DNA of 64,000 nucleotides, taken from the NCBI GenBank assembly GCA_016802295.1, contig JAESIW010000138.1, forward strand, positions 567,904 through 631,903, given 5' to 3'. Numbering within the stretch: position 1 is the stretch's first letter; every line of letters starts with the position of its first letter. Positions 51,726-64,000 of this stretch are shown here, one piece after another. The position numbers and the translations under genes were made by a program. The notes beneath the pieces are model-generated. The model worked only from the letters and a program-made list of their open reading frames with translations, had not been told where the DNA came from and did not search any database. Origin of the DNA: Brachionus rotundiformis (taxonomy: Eukaryota; Rotifera; Eurotatoria; Ploima; Brachionidae).

Positions 51726-53176
51726 TTCATTTATCTAAATGTAAAAATGACAATTTATTTCTCTAAACTAATAAAGTAATAAAAATATTTGCCAAAAAAA
51801 GACCGGCATTTTTGTTATTTTTTATTATTGCCCATATAAGTCAACCGCTAAATGCAAATAAACACATACATATTGTTTATCTTTTAGCAAAATATCAAGG
51901 TATATACAAAACATTAAAACTGTGTAAAATAGAATTTAAATTTTATTAAATGATTTATTTTTAAAATAGAAATTTAGAATAATTACTTTACTACATTACT
52001 TCTGTATCATGGATGACTAAATTATACAATTGAATAAAAATTTTAATTTTTTAAATCTAGAAAGAAAAAATGTCTTGGAAAATAAACAATATTTGTTTAT
52101 TGATTGATAATGTTTTGTAGAATTAGAGATATAAATACAAACATTGCAGTAAATGTCAAAGTATACAGCCCTTAAAGGTTTCTAGAGTATGTTTGTTTAC
52201 ATGAAATTAGATTAAATGTTATATTTGGTCAGTAGGTGACCATTAAAAAAAAATAAGTTAATTGCGGCAAAAGCTTTTGCTGGTCAGAAATTTATTGACA
52301 GCTTGGAAAAGAAAAATTTTCTTATAAATTAATAAATCGCTTTTAAGTAAAACAAAAAGACTTGGTTGATTTTGAAGATGAATTAAAAAAATCTTAAAAG
52401 CGTAAAATACTACAACTACTTATGAGATTTAATTAGCCGATAACCCAATTGTTCTACTGGTTTTAATTTAAAAGAACTAAGTTAATTTTAAAATTTTGTT
52501 TCAACAAAGATTTAAGGTAAGTGATTTAAGTCTCTTAAGTTGTTAGAGGTAAGTGGCTAAAATAAACTTGTAAAATTAATCCATTAAAAAAATATTTCTA
52601 CATAAAAAAATTAAATATTTTTCTCAAAAATCTTTCATCCCTAACACATATATTTTTTGCAGGAAATATTTATTTTTTTGGTACTGAAATGGTCACTTTT
52701 CAGATTTAAAAAAAGATTCAAGTTTTGTATAAATTAGTAATATGTGTGTATAAAAAATTAAATATAATTGATTTTTATCAAATTTTGTCACAATTTTTTT
52801 TTTCAATTTAGTTTAGTCCAATGTAATTATCATCAAATTTGACAAATAGGATTCAAGTGCTTGGCAAACCGCTTAATTTAATTGTGTTTTCTTTTCGCTC
52901 TAGTGATCTTCAAATTGAATCAAATAGAGTATAATATTTTTTTAATTTAAAATCAAATTATATTTAGACTAGATTACGGACAGTGAGTTAATATAATTTG
53001 AGAGAATGTACCAATTCAAAATTGGGCAAAAATAAAATTTCTCTTACATTTAAAGATAATGTAAATTTAAGGTCAATTGTTGGTCAAATTTGGAAAAAAA
53101 TTTACACAAGATAAAATTTTTAGTTAATATTTTATTCAAATATTTTGCTTATATAAAATATGTGAAATTATTCTAT
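51726..53176. other. Intergenic, plakin upstream region
   Basis: About 1.45 kb of AT-rich sequence between the plakin start codon and the SLC35B2 stop codon. It must hold the main plakin promoter and any untranslated exon. I see no distinct motif, ORF or repeat. Confidence 0.5.
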
Positions 53177-54697
53177 TTAGAGCTTTTGAGTTTGTGAAGA
53201 TTTTTGGTTCTTTTGTCTATACTTTACGTATTGTTGGAAAAATAATGCAAAAAATATTAGGAAAATACCAAACAAGCTTTGAAAGGACATAGAATGCTGG
53301 AAAATAATGGATGACAGAAAAATAGACAATATCTGTCGTGTGGTCATCATTATAGAAAAAATCAAGGCTCCAAATTTTTGTATTGTAACAAATATAAAAA
53401 TTTGCCCAATTGCACTTGTAATAGATAATAGCACAATATGATGGGTTATGTCGGCATGATCTTTCATGAACTCTATGGTTTCTCCAATCTGTCCTTGGCT
53501 TGCCAAACTGATCAAAGTGTACAAGCATGAATACAAATTGGTTATGAACATCAATGAAATACTTGACATTGAATATGACTTGAGCAAGTTATCTTGCCAA
53601 GTACTGGTAAAACTGTCACTAACCAAGTATCCAAATAGGCAAAGGAATCCAGGAAAAGTGGTGGTTATTATTTGATTTGTTTGCTTTAGATTAGTCGTAG
53701 CTAGATCACTGAACAAAAATATTCCAATACCAATCAAAAATACGCTAAAGTACTCATGTGCTTTGTATGTTTTGTTGGAAACTATTTTACCAGTAAGCAT
53801 TACAAATACGCTTTTGCTAGATTTGGTAAGAAGTTGACTAGTAAAGCTGACATATTTGAGGGATTCGTATTGAAACCAGCTGCTTAAGACATTAGATAAA
53901 GATGAATAGGAACAAATGAATAATGGTGCCCAGTTTTGCCAAGAAGCTATGTTACGCATAAACATTATAGAAAGCTTAAAAGGTCCTAAACCAATAAAAC
54001 GATGATGGTTGACAATAACCATTATCAACGAGCTTAAAACTAGCCCAGCAAATCGGTTGGAGAGTACTAAAAATTGACTATTCTTAAAATTATCAGCATC
54101 TTTTTTACTTTTAAACTTTGAATCAGCTCCATTATAGCTGTATTTAATTATTCTTTCCTGCATTACGCCCCATATCAAAAAAGAAGCTTGTAAACCAATA
54201 AAGCAAGTGATAAACAAGAGAACTTTTTTGCCAGACAATTCATCAGCATCATTTTCCATCTTGATTTGGACATTTTTTTGTTCCGAATCTTGATGACTAG
54301 GCAAAGTACTCTGTTCTGTTTGATCTGTTCGACCAGTGCCATATGTATACAAATTTAAGATTCTTCTCCATAATGGCTCATTACCTTTATATATGTTAAA
54401 ATACCAAGTTAGTTTGTTTGCATGAGGATTAAATTTATAATATTTTTGAAATAAAAAAGCATAATTTTAAACCAAAATTTAAACTTTTTTATGTCCAGAC
54501 CAAATGTACATAAAAAATACTTAAATTGAGATAGAATTAAATATTTTACCTTTGTTTGATTTACTTGGATAACGCTTATAAAGTTTGTAAACAATTAGCA
54601 AAGGTAAAAATAATTTAAAATAATCGATAAAATTGTCCAAAAAAACCATCATCAAATCGGTAGTCTTGGCCAAAATTGTGTCGTCGTCTCCCAACAT
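53177..54697 (-). CDS. SLC35B2: PAPS transporter 1 (SLC35B2)
   Basis: Two exons, 54697-54550 and 54384-53177, joined in phase 1 across a 165-nt intron at SNKG|NEPLWRR; about 451 residues. The first exon supplies MLGDDDTILAKTTDLMMVF and a membrane segment. The second matches the nucleotide-sugar transporter fold: FITCFIGLQASFLIWGVMQE, FKNSQFLVLSNRF, YSSLSNVLSSWFQYESLKYV, VMLTGKIVSNKTYKAHEYFS, DSFTSTWQDNLLKSY, FGALIFSIMMTTRQILSIFL. These follow human SLC35B2 (LSNVLSSWCQYEALKFVSF, DSFTSNWQD, MTLRQAFAILLS), including the GNEP block at the exon junction. The protein carries 3'-phosphoadenosine 5'-phosphosulfate into the Golgi for sulfation of glycosaminoglycans and proteins. SLC35B3 is the nearest alternative but fits less well. 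Confidence 0.95.
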
Positions 54698-54997
54698 CTT
54701 ACAAATTTTACACAGATAACTTTAATGTATATATTTTATAGTTTTTTTTTCATTTATTGTTTTAATATAAAAAATAAAAATGAGTTGGAATGGAGTTTTT
54801 AAATTAAAATCTATAAAAAATTCAAAAAACGTCTTTCTAAAAAAATTGGAATTTTTTTATAATTTATAAACTAAAATTATAATATTTTTTGCTCGGGCGA
54901 AACTATGGTAAAAGTATAGTCAAATTAAAGGGTTTTTGGATAAGAATTTATTTATACATATTTAAAAAAAAGCAAAATTATTAAAAGACTAGCATGT

Positions 54998-57476
54998 TCA
55001 ATTAGACCTTGTTGTAATCATTGACGGAAACTCGGTCGTGTCACTTAGTTTTATCAAATTGCTGCTCACTCCAACTTGGGATGCCAGCTCATTACTTATT
55101 ATTTGCTCATTATTATCTAAAATTTTTTTAAGTCATTCAAAAAATATTTAGAAAAAGTGGTATTTTGAACACTTTTAATTAGATGGGAAAATACCTGGTT
55201 TTATTTTTATGTTTTTAGAGGCTGCTTGTGCATACGAGCGCTCATCAGTGAAATATTCATTCTCTAAATTTTAAACTTGTTAATTAATTATTAAAACATG
55301 TACGTTTTTAATTTAAGTCGAACAAAAATTCTAATTAAAAAAACAATTTGAAAACTGCTTAGTATTTTTTTTTGTTTAAAAAAAAAACTAATTTTTTTGA
55401 TATTTTTATCTTATCAGCGGATTTAATCGCTGCACCAGAGAGACTACCAAAAATCTTAAATTATTTATAAAATTATTTATTTTAATTTCAGATAAAACTC
55501 AGACTTATGAATAAATGATAAAATTCCTCTTATTCCGGAACCAGACACCTAGTAAGCTAGAGAACCAGCAAAAATTTTCCAAAACAAAATAATCTTTTTT
55601 GAGGCCTCAAATCACCCAAAGTGTCTTTATCCGAACTTTTTCTTTCACGTTTTTGTTTTAAATAATAAGCTCTTTCAAAAAAAATAATCACAATAAAGGC
55701 TTTTTTGTTTTTTGAGATTTTTAAAGGTTAGTTAGTAATTAATTTACATGATTTTAAACAAAATATGTATTTAACTTTTTAGTTTTTTTTTTCAATTAAA
55801 TGTCTAAAAAAATCAGTCCGACTCGGTATTTTCATTAATATCATTCGAATTATCTGGCAATGAGTGTAAATTACTATTATTTGCCAAAGTATTATCAACA
55901 CTTATTTGATGATTATTTATATTTGAAACTACTTCCTTACCAAGACTATTATTAAATGTATTAGAACTTGGCACATGTATGCTTGACTGGGTGAGCAGTT
56001 TACAAACACCACCTTCATGCGTATTAACATCAAACATGTAAAAGTAACCATCTGCACTCGCCATCAATAGCCTCAAGTTTTTATGAATGCTTTAAAAATT
56101 TAAATTATTAAATAAGTTATTTTTAGTTTATATTTTTTAATTAACTAATTGAGTGCACAAATATTTCTGTGATTTAGGGCTGAATTGGGAACATTAACAG
56201 TGGCAAAAGCTCTGTCTTGGGTAAGAACTTCGGTGGCCTGTGCAGGCAAATAGGTTACCGCGGACTGTACTGCTTTGTTTAGATAGCTCATCCAAGATTG
56301 ATTATCTTCTTGTGGTCTAACAAAAGTTAAAATTTGGCAATAGATCAAAAGATAATGGTACCTTTCTCGTGGAGCATCCAATCTGAATATGTGAATGGTT
56401 TCGAGATTGCTCGAAGCACTTAAAAATAGCGAATCTGGACTGAAAGATAACGAATAAATTGTCGCATTTCTATTTTAATTTGAAATTAGATTATTCCATT
56501 TGTATTTATAGATAGAATAAAAAAATAAAAAAAAATTAATAATACCTTTTTATTCCTCTTCTAAATTCAAAGAGTCTTCTTCCTTCAAGCAAGGAGAAAA
56601 CTCGAATGACAGTTCCCTTTTCAGAAGCAGTTGCCAATTTAGTTCCGTGCCAATCAAAAGCGATAGCTGATAGAGGGCTATCATGGGCAGGTATCATGGT
56701 AATCGGTCTCTAAATAGTAAACCATTGGTGAAAAGTTGGATTTAATTTAATTTAAAATAGTCACAAGGTTTATGGTGTCAAATATTTGAACTTCGCCAAC
56801 TTGACTACTGCCTGGATAGGCCAAATATGATTTTTCATTATCAACAGATAGGGCGCACAGACCCTTGGGATTCGATGGTATATCACGGATTGTGTGAATC
56901 ACTCTCATATCACTTATATTATGGATATCGATTCTTTCCTCCAAGCAAACAACTAGCCTCTTTAGAAAATTTTTTAACATTTTATTAAAATTTATTAATT
57001 AAATTAAATAATAGATAGTGTTTATTTACATTTCGGTTTAATTTAACTGATAAAACTGTATTTGAATAACAATAATTGCATATTTCGGTACCTTTTTTAA
57101 AATGGTATACTCGTAGTTTACGCGGGTTTGCCATGCTAACAATTGCTATCAGACTGCTAGAAAAAAGTCTTTCAACTATACAAATATCTTCTATTTCTCT
57201 TTCTTTTAATTAGATAAAATTTAGACTAATTTTTCCAAGTTTTTTGCTTAATTTAATTCATACCACATGAAAAAGTCTCTTGTAGCTTTTCCAATGAATT
57301 AATTGTGAACAATCGATAGCCTGTTTTGGTCCCTACAGCAAGAGAGCTAGGCACAAATTTATTTTAATAAAAGTATCCACAAGGTTGGCCTCAGCTTACG
57401 TGCAATCCTGGTTAAAATTGACAAATAAAATGTCATTGCTTTCGTTTGACATTGGACCACTGTTTACTAAATTCAT
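54998..57476 (-). CDS. WIPI2: WIPI2 autophagy WD-repeat protein
   Basis: Ten exons: 57476-57400, 57346-57264, 57190-57030, 56959-56765, 56709-56546, 56469-56362, 56316-56146, 56089-55941, 55263-55195 and 55116-54998; 431 residues. A seven-bladed propeller is evident from blocks such as NDILFVNFNQDCTSLAVGTK, ISDMRVIHTIRDIPSNP, SYLAYPGSSQVGEVQIFDTI, HDSPLSAIAFDWHGTKLATA and LLMASADGYFYMFDV. The phosphoinositide-binding motif is intact as FRRG (LFEFRRGIK). The last exon ends DTTEFPSMITTRSN, like the SEHPPMILRTD end of human WIPI2, which favours WIPI2 over WIPI1. The protein binds PI3P and recruits ATG16L1 to forming autophagosomes. If the donor CTTG|GTAAGG at 55941 is not used, translation continues to a TGA at 55813, giving an alternative Asn/Ser-rich tail (411 residues). 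Confidence 0.95.
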
Positions 57477-58232
57477 TTATGCTTTATCTATTTTATAATT
57501 AAAAAATGTCTATAATGAACAAAATTCAACAAAAATTTAATCTAATTTTTAGCCATATACACACAGACATTTGAATTACGCATTGAAAATTATTTAAAAA
57601 AATTAGCTAAATTAATAATGTTAAAAAATTGCAAATTAAATTTTACGTAAAATATTTTATTTTTTGATAATTTATTCTATTGTCATATATCAAACAAATT
57701 AAATTGCGCATATAATTCACTTAAATTTATTATCTATTTTGGTTTTTTCTTGGCAATAATGCTAACGCACCACTCTCAAGTACAATAAAATATTTCTTCG
57801 TCCAAATCCAAGCTCTAAATTACATTAATATCTGTTTTTATTAAAAAATAAACTAAATAAATTATGAATAAGGATTTAAATTATATTAAGATTTTATTTT
57901 TAATACCATATTAATAATATTTTATGCACATATTATTTAGATGGTTGTGGAATAATAAAAGTTTTAACTAAAAATCGATATCTTAGAACAGAAAGATTCT
58001 GTTCGATTAAATTTATCGAGTCTTTTTAAAATTAAATATACAAAATAAATGCTAAATTAGTTTTCTATCTTAGATATTAAAAAAAATTAAATAATTTAAA
58101 AATAAATATTTTTTTATTAACATTTTAATTAAAAGTTAATTTATTTCTCTTAAAAAAATACTTGATCACATGACAGTGCCATAAATTTAAAAATATTTTG
58201 CCTTAATTTTCAACTTTAATTTAAATTTGGAA
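57477..58232. promoter_or_regulatory. Shared upstream region of WIPI2 and ICE2 (divergent)
   Basis: About 755 bases separate the start codons of two divergently transcribed genes, so both promoters lie here. The DNA is AT-rich with no distinct element that I can name. Confidence 0.5.
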
Positions 58233-61200
58233 ATGTTCTTTTCAGATGCAAATAACTTTGAGAAATATTCTTTTTTTGGTAATCGAGTTAACAAGCTTAG
58301 ATATAATGAATACAAAAATAATGATGCAAAATTTGAGCTCATACCATTTTTGAAGGATTTAGAATGTAATTTTGACCTTTAATCTATTCAGCTAATAAAA
58401 TAAACAAAAATTTAAGACGATGTAGACTGGCATGATCACGTTTTGAGCACTTTGTCCGATAGGTAAAAGACAATTTCTAATAAAATTTCTAATAATTAAT
58501 TACAAAAAAGAGCAAGTAAACTGGTTAATCCAAACATTGGAAAAAGATCCTGTCAAACCAGAGACCAGTTTTTAAAACTGCAAAATACTGAAGATTTTGT
58601 GATTCCAAAAACACCTGTTGCGCTACCAAAACAACCAGCTGAATTTATACCACAAAATTCGAAATTGAGTGAATTTGGTAAAAAAATTAATTCAATAAAC
58701 GAATGCAGCCAAGTTAAAGAACCCGCCGTGCCTGACCGTGATGTCAGTGTTCAAAGAAAAGCATCCAAGCCAGAGACTAAACAATCACCAGAATTAGTTG
58801 CTCAAGAAAGCTTCAAAAATACTGCGGAAAAAAGAACTTACTTTCTAATGAAACGTTGGTATCCATTAAAGTTCAAACTTCCGTATCCAAGAAAATCTCT
58901 TCTCAATGCTTACGAACAAAGAGAGTTCATTGAATTTTACAACAGGTTTAAGAATAGACCCAAAATAAGTCAGAGTGAAGTCCGATTGTATAAAAAATAC
59001 CTGGTTAGAACAAAATAAAATTTATTTATTTATCTTATCTTTTTCTTATTTTATTAAGCACTATAAATCTCAAGTTGAAAAAGAAAGAGTTGAATTTTTC
59101 GATTACCTTCAGGAATACTACAAAGTAGCAAGTGAAGACTACGAGTTTATTAACCACTCAATTGAACAATATGTAAATGTATGGTCTAATTAATTAAGTA
59201 CCAACAAAATAAATTAAAATTTAAAACATAAAAGGAAATGATTGAGTTTAAAAATCAATGTGCTAATAAATTCGAAAGGTTTTACCAAAAATTATTTAAT
59301 CTATCACTGGATCAGCTGGACGAAAACAGCCATCACAAATGCTCATTTAAGCTAGACAAAAATTTGCTCAATATTGGACAATTGAATAAAATTGTTGTAC
59401 CTTCAATAACCATTGACTTACAGCCTTCATTGATAAAAGATTATAAACTAATGTCTGAAAAAATACCAATGTCAAAAAAAACTAAAATTTTATCTAAAAT
59501 TGTGAGTCAATTTTTTAGTTATTTCAGTTAAAAAATTTTATTTTTAATTTTAGCCTCTATCAGAGGATGAAAATGTCGAAAAGCTGGCACTAAAGTACAA
59601 TTGTGGTATTGCAATGACCAATAGCGCATTTGTCCATTTAATCTACCATTTAACTTTTGTGAATTCAGAAGAGCTCAAATTGGTCATAATAATCAAGGAG
59701 ATAGAAACAGAAGGTAGATTTATTTATTTATTTATTTATTATGATTCTTTATTTTGTATTTCTTGTTCAAATTAGATGGCAGAAAGCAGAAAATTTTGCT
59801 TCTGGAAAAACCTTTTATTGAAAAATATCTTTCAAAAAGAGACATAAATGAAAAGTTTTATAAAAAATCACTATTGGTAACCTTGGTGAAAAGCCAAGCT
59901 GGCCCAATGCGGCACAAGGTGACCAAACCAAGCCCCAGCCCCAACCCGAAGCCAAAATCCAGTCCAGCAAAAGAACCCGAGCGGGTTTTAGAAAAATTAA
60001 ACGTTGACTACAACGTGGTCAGCCATTTTGAGTCTTTTGGAGTTGGTTCACAAGCTACTGGGACTTTAGTTGACAAATCTGATGAGCCCATTCACAATAC
60101 TCAGGTGGTCATCGAACCGGACAAAGTGAAAAAAAGGAACAGACAATCAAATGATTCGGTGATGAATTCGATTGTGTCCAAAAAAATTAAGTCAAATAAT
60201 TCCAGTGACTATGAAGATTATGGTGACGAGAGTGACACTGAAAGCTTAATGATTGCCGAAGTAAATGGAGAAAATGCCCAAAAAATAATTAAGGAAGATA
60301 AAAAAAAAACAATAGAAAAAAATGTAGACCAAGACTCGACAGAGCTTGATAAACCGCCATCAAGTCCTGGCAGAGAAGTGCCCCCATTAGATTTTGTTCC
60401 CAAGGTGATTCCTTTGGATAAAACAACTGAGCCTGAAAAACAGCCAAAAATCTTGAAGCCAAAAAGCGAAGATAAAACCGAATCAACAGAAGATAAATTG
60501 AGTCTGTTTGATTTGATATCAAAATTACAGGATAAATTGGTCGAGCAGCCTATCAAAAACAACCAGCCTCATCCAACTCATCATCATGTGCCCAAAAGCA
60601 CTCAGAACCCGGCTGAAAATCCGCAAGAGTACCAATATTTGGAAAATGTTCATGGCAATTTAAACTATAGTGTGTGGAATTTGGATTCAATGCGAATATT
60701 GGTTCGTTCCTCGACAGTTGGTTACATAAATACAGAACACTCAAGTATGAAACCGGTGGTGGTTCATGCAAAGATTGAATACCAGCCGCAGTTTGGATGT
60801 GAAAAGCTGAGTACCAGAGATTATTGTAAGATGTGGGCAAAATCATTGCTAAGAAATTATTGTGACATTTATCTATGTCGCATCAATGTATTTACCAATA
60901 AGTTGATATCAGTTTCTGATATTAAATTTGATGATTTACTTCCACCTGATTTACCATTTAATACAAATCAATCTTTGAACCACTTTAGAAATCTGTTGCT
61001 AAAATTTAAGGACAAAGATAATGGAACATATCTTTTGAGCAAAGATCCAAATAGAAAATATTTTGATATTCTAAAAACAACCAAAGGACACATGGCGTAA
61101 GAATTACATTTTTGGTCATTTGACTAAAAGATAACTGAAAGTTTTAATTTTGCAGGGGGTCATTTGATCTTCATTTTTACTACAATGGATTTTATGGCCA

Positions 61201-61460
61201 AGAGTTCAAAAAGCAGTCCTACTGGATGTCAATCGACACCAGTATTTTCCTACCATATCACTTTAAACTAAACAGGGTTCCTGGTCTATTCGATCCTCAG
61301 TATAAAGGTAGTTAATTTTAAACAATGTCCAAACAAGTAAATATGTTTTTTATTTTCAGAAGATATCAAACAAAGACAGCCTTTGCCAGCCAAATCAAAA
61401 AAAAAGAGAAGAAAAGGAAAGCAAAATAAGCCGAATGAGCAGAAAAATGTTAATAATTAA
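58233..61460 (+). CDS. ICE2: Little elongation complex subunit 2 (ICE2 / NARG2)
   Basis: Nine exons: 58233-58365, 58417-58462, 58511-59003, 59059-59172, 59235-59501, 59554-59713, 59776-61096, 61156-61307 and 61360-61460. All phases agree; 928 residues, close to the roughly 980 of human ICE2. The C-terminal domain is the recognisable part: NYSVWNLDSMRILVRSS, then VVHAKIEYQPQFGCEKLS, DYCKMWAKSLLR, and SYWMSIDTSIFLPYHFKL, which follow the NARG2 C-terminal pattern. The N-terminal third has FKLPYPRKSLLNAYEQREFI and a helical segment. A Pro/Lys/Ser/Glu-rich disordered stretch fills the middle (about 59900-60600), and the tail is Lys/Arg-rich, likely a nuclear signal. ICE2 works with ICE1 and ELL in RNA polymerase II transcription of small nuclear RNA genes. 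The first two exons are the least certain. Confidence 0.85.
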
Positions 61461-61758
61461 AAAACATATTTTTATTTTATTTTTAAAAGAATAAATAAAT
61501 ATAAATTAGATAGAATAAAAAATAATCAATTTAAAATTATTTAAATCTTATTAATGATTAATGCAAAAAAATAAATTTCATTATTATTTGAAATTTTCCG
61601 AAATATATTTTAAATATTTCAAAATGTTAATAATCATCTATTATGCTACTAAAATGACTAATTTCTTAAATTATAAATGAATAAAAAGGTTCTATAAAAG
61701 TTACTTTTTTCTTAATCAATTTAAGCTTGATTATCAATTTATTAAATTTTATTATAAA
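61461..61758. other. Short intergenic spacer, ICE2 to zinc finger-vWA gene
   Basis: About 300 A/T-rich bases between two genes on the same strand. No element recognised. Confidence 0.5.
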
Positions 61759-63944
61759 ATGAATTTCGCATCTGAATATATTTTATCAAGAATTAAACCA
61801 GACAGTTCGGAACCAAAAAAGCATTTTTTTCAACCGGACACCAATGTTATATCTGCCACCTTTGATCATTTGGTTGAAGCACAAAATACACATGTTGGTG
61901 AACCAATATTTTGTTCGCAGTGCAATGTAGTTCTATCGAAATACAGCAAAATATCAGATGTACAAAATGAGGCCAAGAAGCTTTGGAAATGTGAATTTTG
62001 CAAATTTGAAAATCTCGTTTTTTTGGAGCCAGACGAAATTCCAAATGGTGAAGAAATTACCTATCTAATTGAATCAGATCAAAGGTCAGATGTTTTCATA
62101 AATGATAACGCTGATTCAAATTATGTTATTTACTGCATTGATGTTTCAGGATCAATGTCAATAAGTAGTTCTGTCCAGGCTAACATTAACTTACCTACTG
62201 ACCAAAGAAGAGAACAATCATTTAGGACTTTGGCTGGCGCTGATTATACACAACCCAGATCTATAGTTAAATATATTACGAGATTAGAGGTGATATTTAA
62301 AAAATTTATTTAGCCGTTTGAATATTTCTAATCCAATTTAGGCTGTACAAGTTGCCATAGATGATAATTTAAATAAGCTTGAAAAAAATAGTCCACAAAA
62401 AAAGATTGGAATTGTTACTTTTAACCATGCTGTATCGGTAATTGGTGATGGAAAGATTGATCAAATTAGCATAGAAAATGAACATTTGGAGTCAAAAGAT
62501 GAAATTAAAACTCTAGTGGACCAGACGCCAGACTTGGATTCCCTGAAAAATTGCAAAAACTTCCTCAGGCAAAAGCTTTTGGAGTAAACTTTAATAAAAA
62601 TAAATAAAAATAAGATATTTAAATGTCCCTAAAGTCTTGAAGAAGGAGGTGCAACAGCCTTGGGACCAGCTTTGTATTATTCAATCCTGCTGGCAAGCAG
62701 AAAACCAGGCAGTCAGGTGATTTTATGCACTGACGGATTGGCAAATAAAGGAATAGGCTCATTCGACTATCAAAATCAAGATGAAATTAACCAATTTTAT
62801 AATGAAATTGCTGAATTAGCGTTAACTAATGGGTACTTTTAATCAATTTATTTTTAATTTTAATTTTATTGTTTTCAAGTGTTTCTGTGTCTATTATTAC
62901 AATAGAGGGAACTTCATGTAAACTCGGTCTTCTGGGAGAAATATCTACCAAAACTGGTGGATTGGTAAATTTTTTGTGCATCAAGAATTAAAAACAGTTA
63001 TCTATTTGTTTACAGGTGAATGTTGTTAATCCAATTAATCTAAAGGAGCAGTTCTCGAGCATCTTAGAGGATCAAATAATAGCAACAAATGTTATTGTGG
63101 AAATAATTTTACCAAAAGAGCTGTATATTTAATTATATATTTTTTATTTGAGTCTTTAAAATAATTGTTTTAATCAGATACATTAAGGATCATGAGAATT
63201 TTGACAATCGTCAAAGTAAAATAGAAAAACAGGTTTTAAAATTTCAAATTTGAAATTCTTTTAAACTATTGAATTTCGAAATTAGATCGGAAATGTAACC
63301 AAAGAAACTGAGATAACTTTTGAATTTGGAAACAGAGATGGTTGGTTATGCTAACAAATTGTTCTCATCTTTTATAAATTTGTTTTTTGACTTAGAAATT
63401 AATACTCAACAACTTCCATTTCAACTCAAGATTTCTTACAATAGCTTAAGTGGAGCCAAATTTTTGAAAGTAATAACAAAAATAAAGCAAACAACCCAAG
63501 ATCAAGATTTGGCAGAAGAATGTAAAAAAAATTATTTTCTAAAATAAAAGAAAGATAACATTATTTTATTATCAAGACTGTAATCGAGCAATTTTGGCCA
63601 CTAATGCAATTCAAACTCAAACAAGACTTATTCAAAAGTATCCAAATAGAGCCAATATAGAAGATTATTCTCATTATGTTACCAATGTGTAAATAAAAAT
63701 TGTCCTTTTTTTTATTTCTGATAAAATAGCATTTATTTTAAGACGTACAAAAAATAATGATTCTTTTTCTACCAGAGCCTTTTCTCTGTTCCAGACAGAT
63801 CTCTCCAAAACAATAAATTCAGCAATAACATTTGCTAAGAAGGATTCTAAACAAGCCTACCGAGAACTAAATGATGAAGATGCATCAAAACTTTTCAATT
63901 TGCAAAGGATAAATTCAAACAGTCTAATAAAAAAGAATAATTAA
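61759..63944 (+). CDS. Sec23-type zinc finger and vWA protein, CPRAS1-related
   Basis: Ten exons: 61759-62289, 62342-62583, 62635-62832, 62880-62964, 63016-63122, 63178-63232, 63286-63340, 63396-63521, 63577-63688 and 63776-63944; 559 residues, complete from ATG to TAA. Residues about 50-95 hold a zinc ribbon (CSQC ... CEFC) like that of Sec23/Sec24. A von Willebrand A domain follows: the MIDAS motif DVSGSMS, KKIGIVTFNHAVSVIGDG, GGATALGPALYYSILLAS and VILCTDGLANKG. A beta-rich segment and a short helical C-terminus (SKQAYRELNDEDASKLFN) complete it. The pattern resembles the C-terminal half of the circularly permuted Ras proteins (CPRAS1) of Dictyostelium and some invertebrates, but no Ras domain is present here. 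The function is unknown; protein-protein adhesion or scaffolding through the vWA is inferred. COPII Sec23/24 itself is unlikely because the trunk and gelsolin domains are missing. Confidence 0.75.
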
Positions 63945-64000
63945 CTTTTTTAATTAATTTTCTAAAATAAAAATTCTCTTTAAAATTTTTTTTTATACTT

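Noticed and set aside
61759..62289. Possible COPII Sec23/Sec24 gene
   Set aside because: The zinc ribbon and vWA resemble the start of Sec23, but the protein ends near 559 residues and lacks the beta-sandwich, helical and gelsolin domains of Sec23/24.
1..64000. tRNA, rRNA and CRISPR features
   Set aside because: I looked for cloverleaf-like segments, rRNA-like GC-rich blocks and regularly spaced repeats and found none that I could support.

Overview
This is about 64 kb of AT-rich nuclear DNA from an invertebrate animal. The evidence is spliced genes with GT-AG introns (mostly 50-65 nt, a few of 0.6-4.5 kb), the standard genetic code, and animal-only genes: fascin, a plakin with an actin-binding domain, GHITM and ICE2. 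The compact, AT-rich style would suit a rotifer or a flatworm, but I cannot fix the species from the sequence. One run of 10 N marks a scaffold join.

Layout. 1-542 (-): 5' part of the mitochondrial membrane gene GHITM. 1819-3614 (-): fascin. 6127-8100 (-): an SLC38A10-like amino acid transporter. 8293-11089 (-): MRE11. 11157-11536: a palindromic transposon with a TA target duplication. 11777-16085 (-): the ANKRD28/44/52 ankyrin-repeat subunit of phosphatase 6. 17047-23815 (-): a protein made almost only of plectin repeats. 24371-51725 (-): a large plakin with a CH1-CH2 actin-binding domain, a plakin domain with SH3, and a plectin-repeat array. 53177-54697 (-): the PAPS transporter SLC35B2. 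54998-57476 (-): the autophagy protein WIPI2. 58233-61460 (+): ICE2 of the little elongation complex. 61759-63944 (+): a Sec23-type zinc finger plus von Willebrand A protein related to CPRAS1.

The most notable region is the 35-kb plakin locus. The plakin lacks the spectrin rod, EF-hands and GAS2 domain of typical spectraplakins. It is followed, on the same strand, by an epiplakin-like gene with its own first coding exon. Inside the plakin, a same-strand 358-codon ORF beginning Met-Gly sits between CH1 and CH2, and another start exon sits in mid plakin domain. Both suggest alternative promoters that make isoforms lacking part or all of the actin-binding domain. Fascin is a further actin-related gene at the other end of the window; the remaining genes are unrelated housekeeping functions.

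Gene models were built by hand: each exon junction was checked for GT-AG, for phase, and for fit to the remembered family pattern. No alignment or database search was run.
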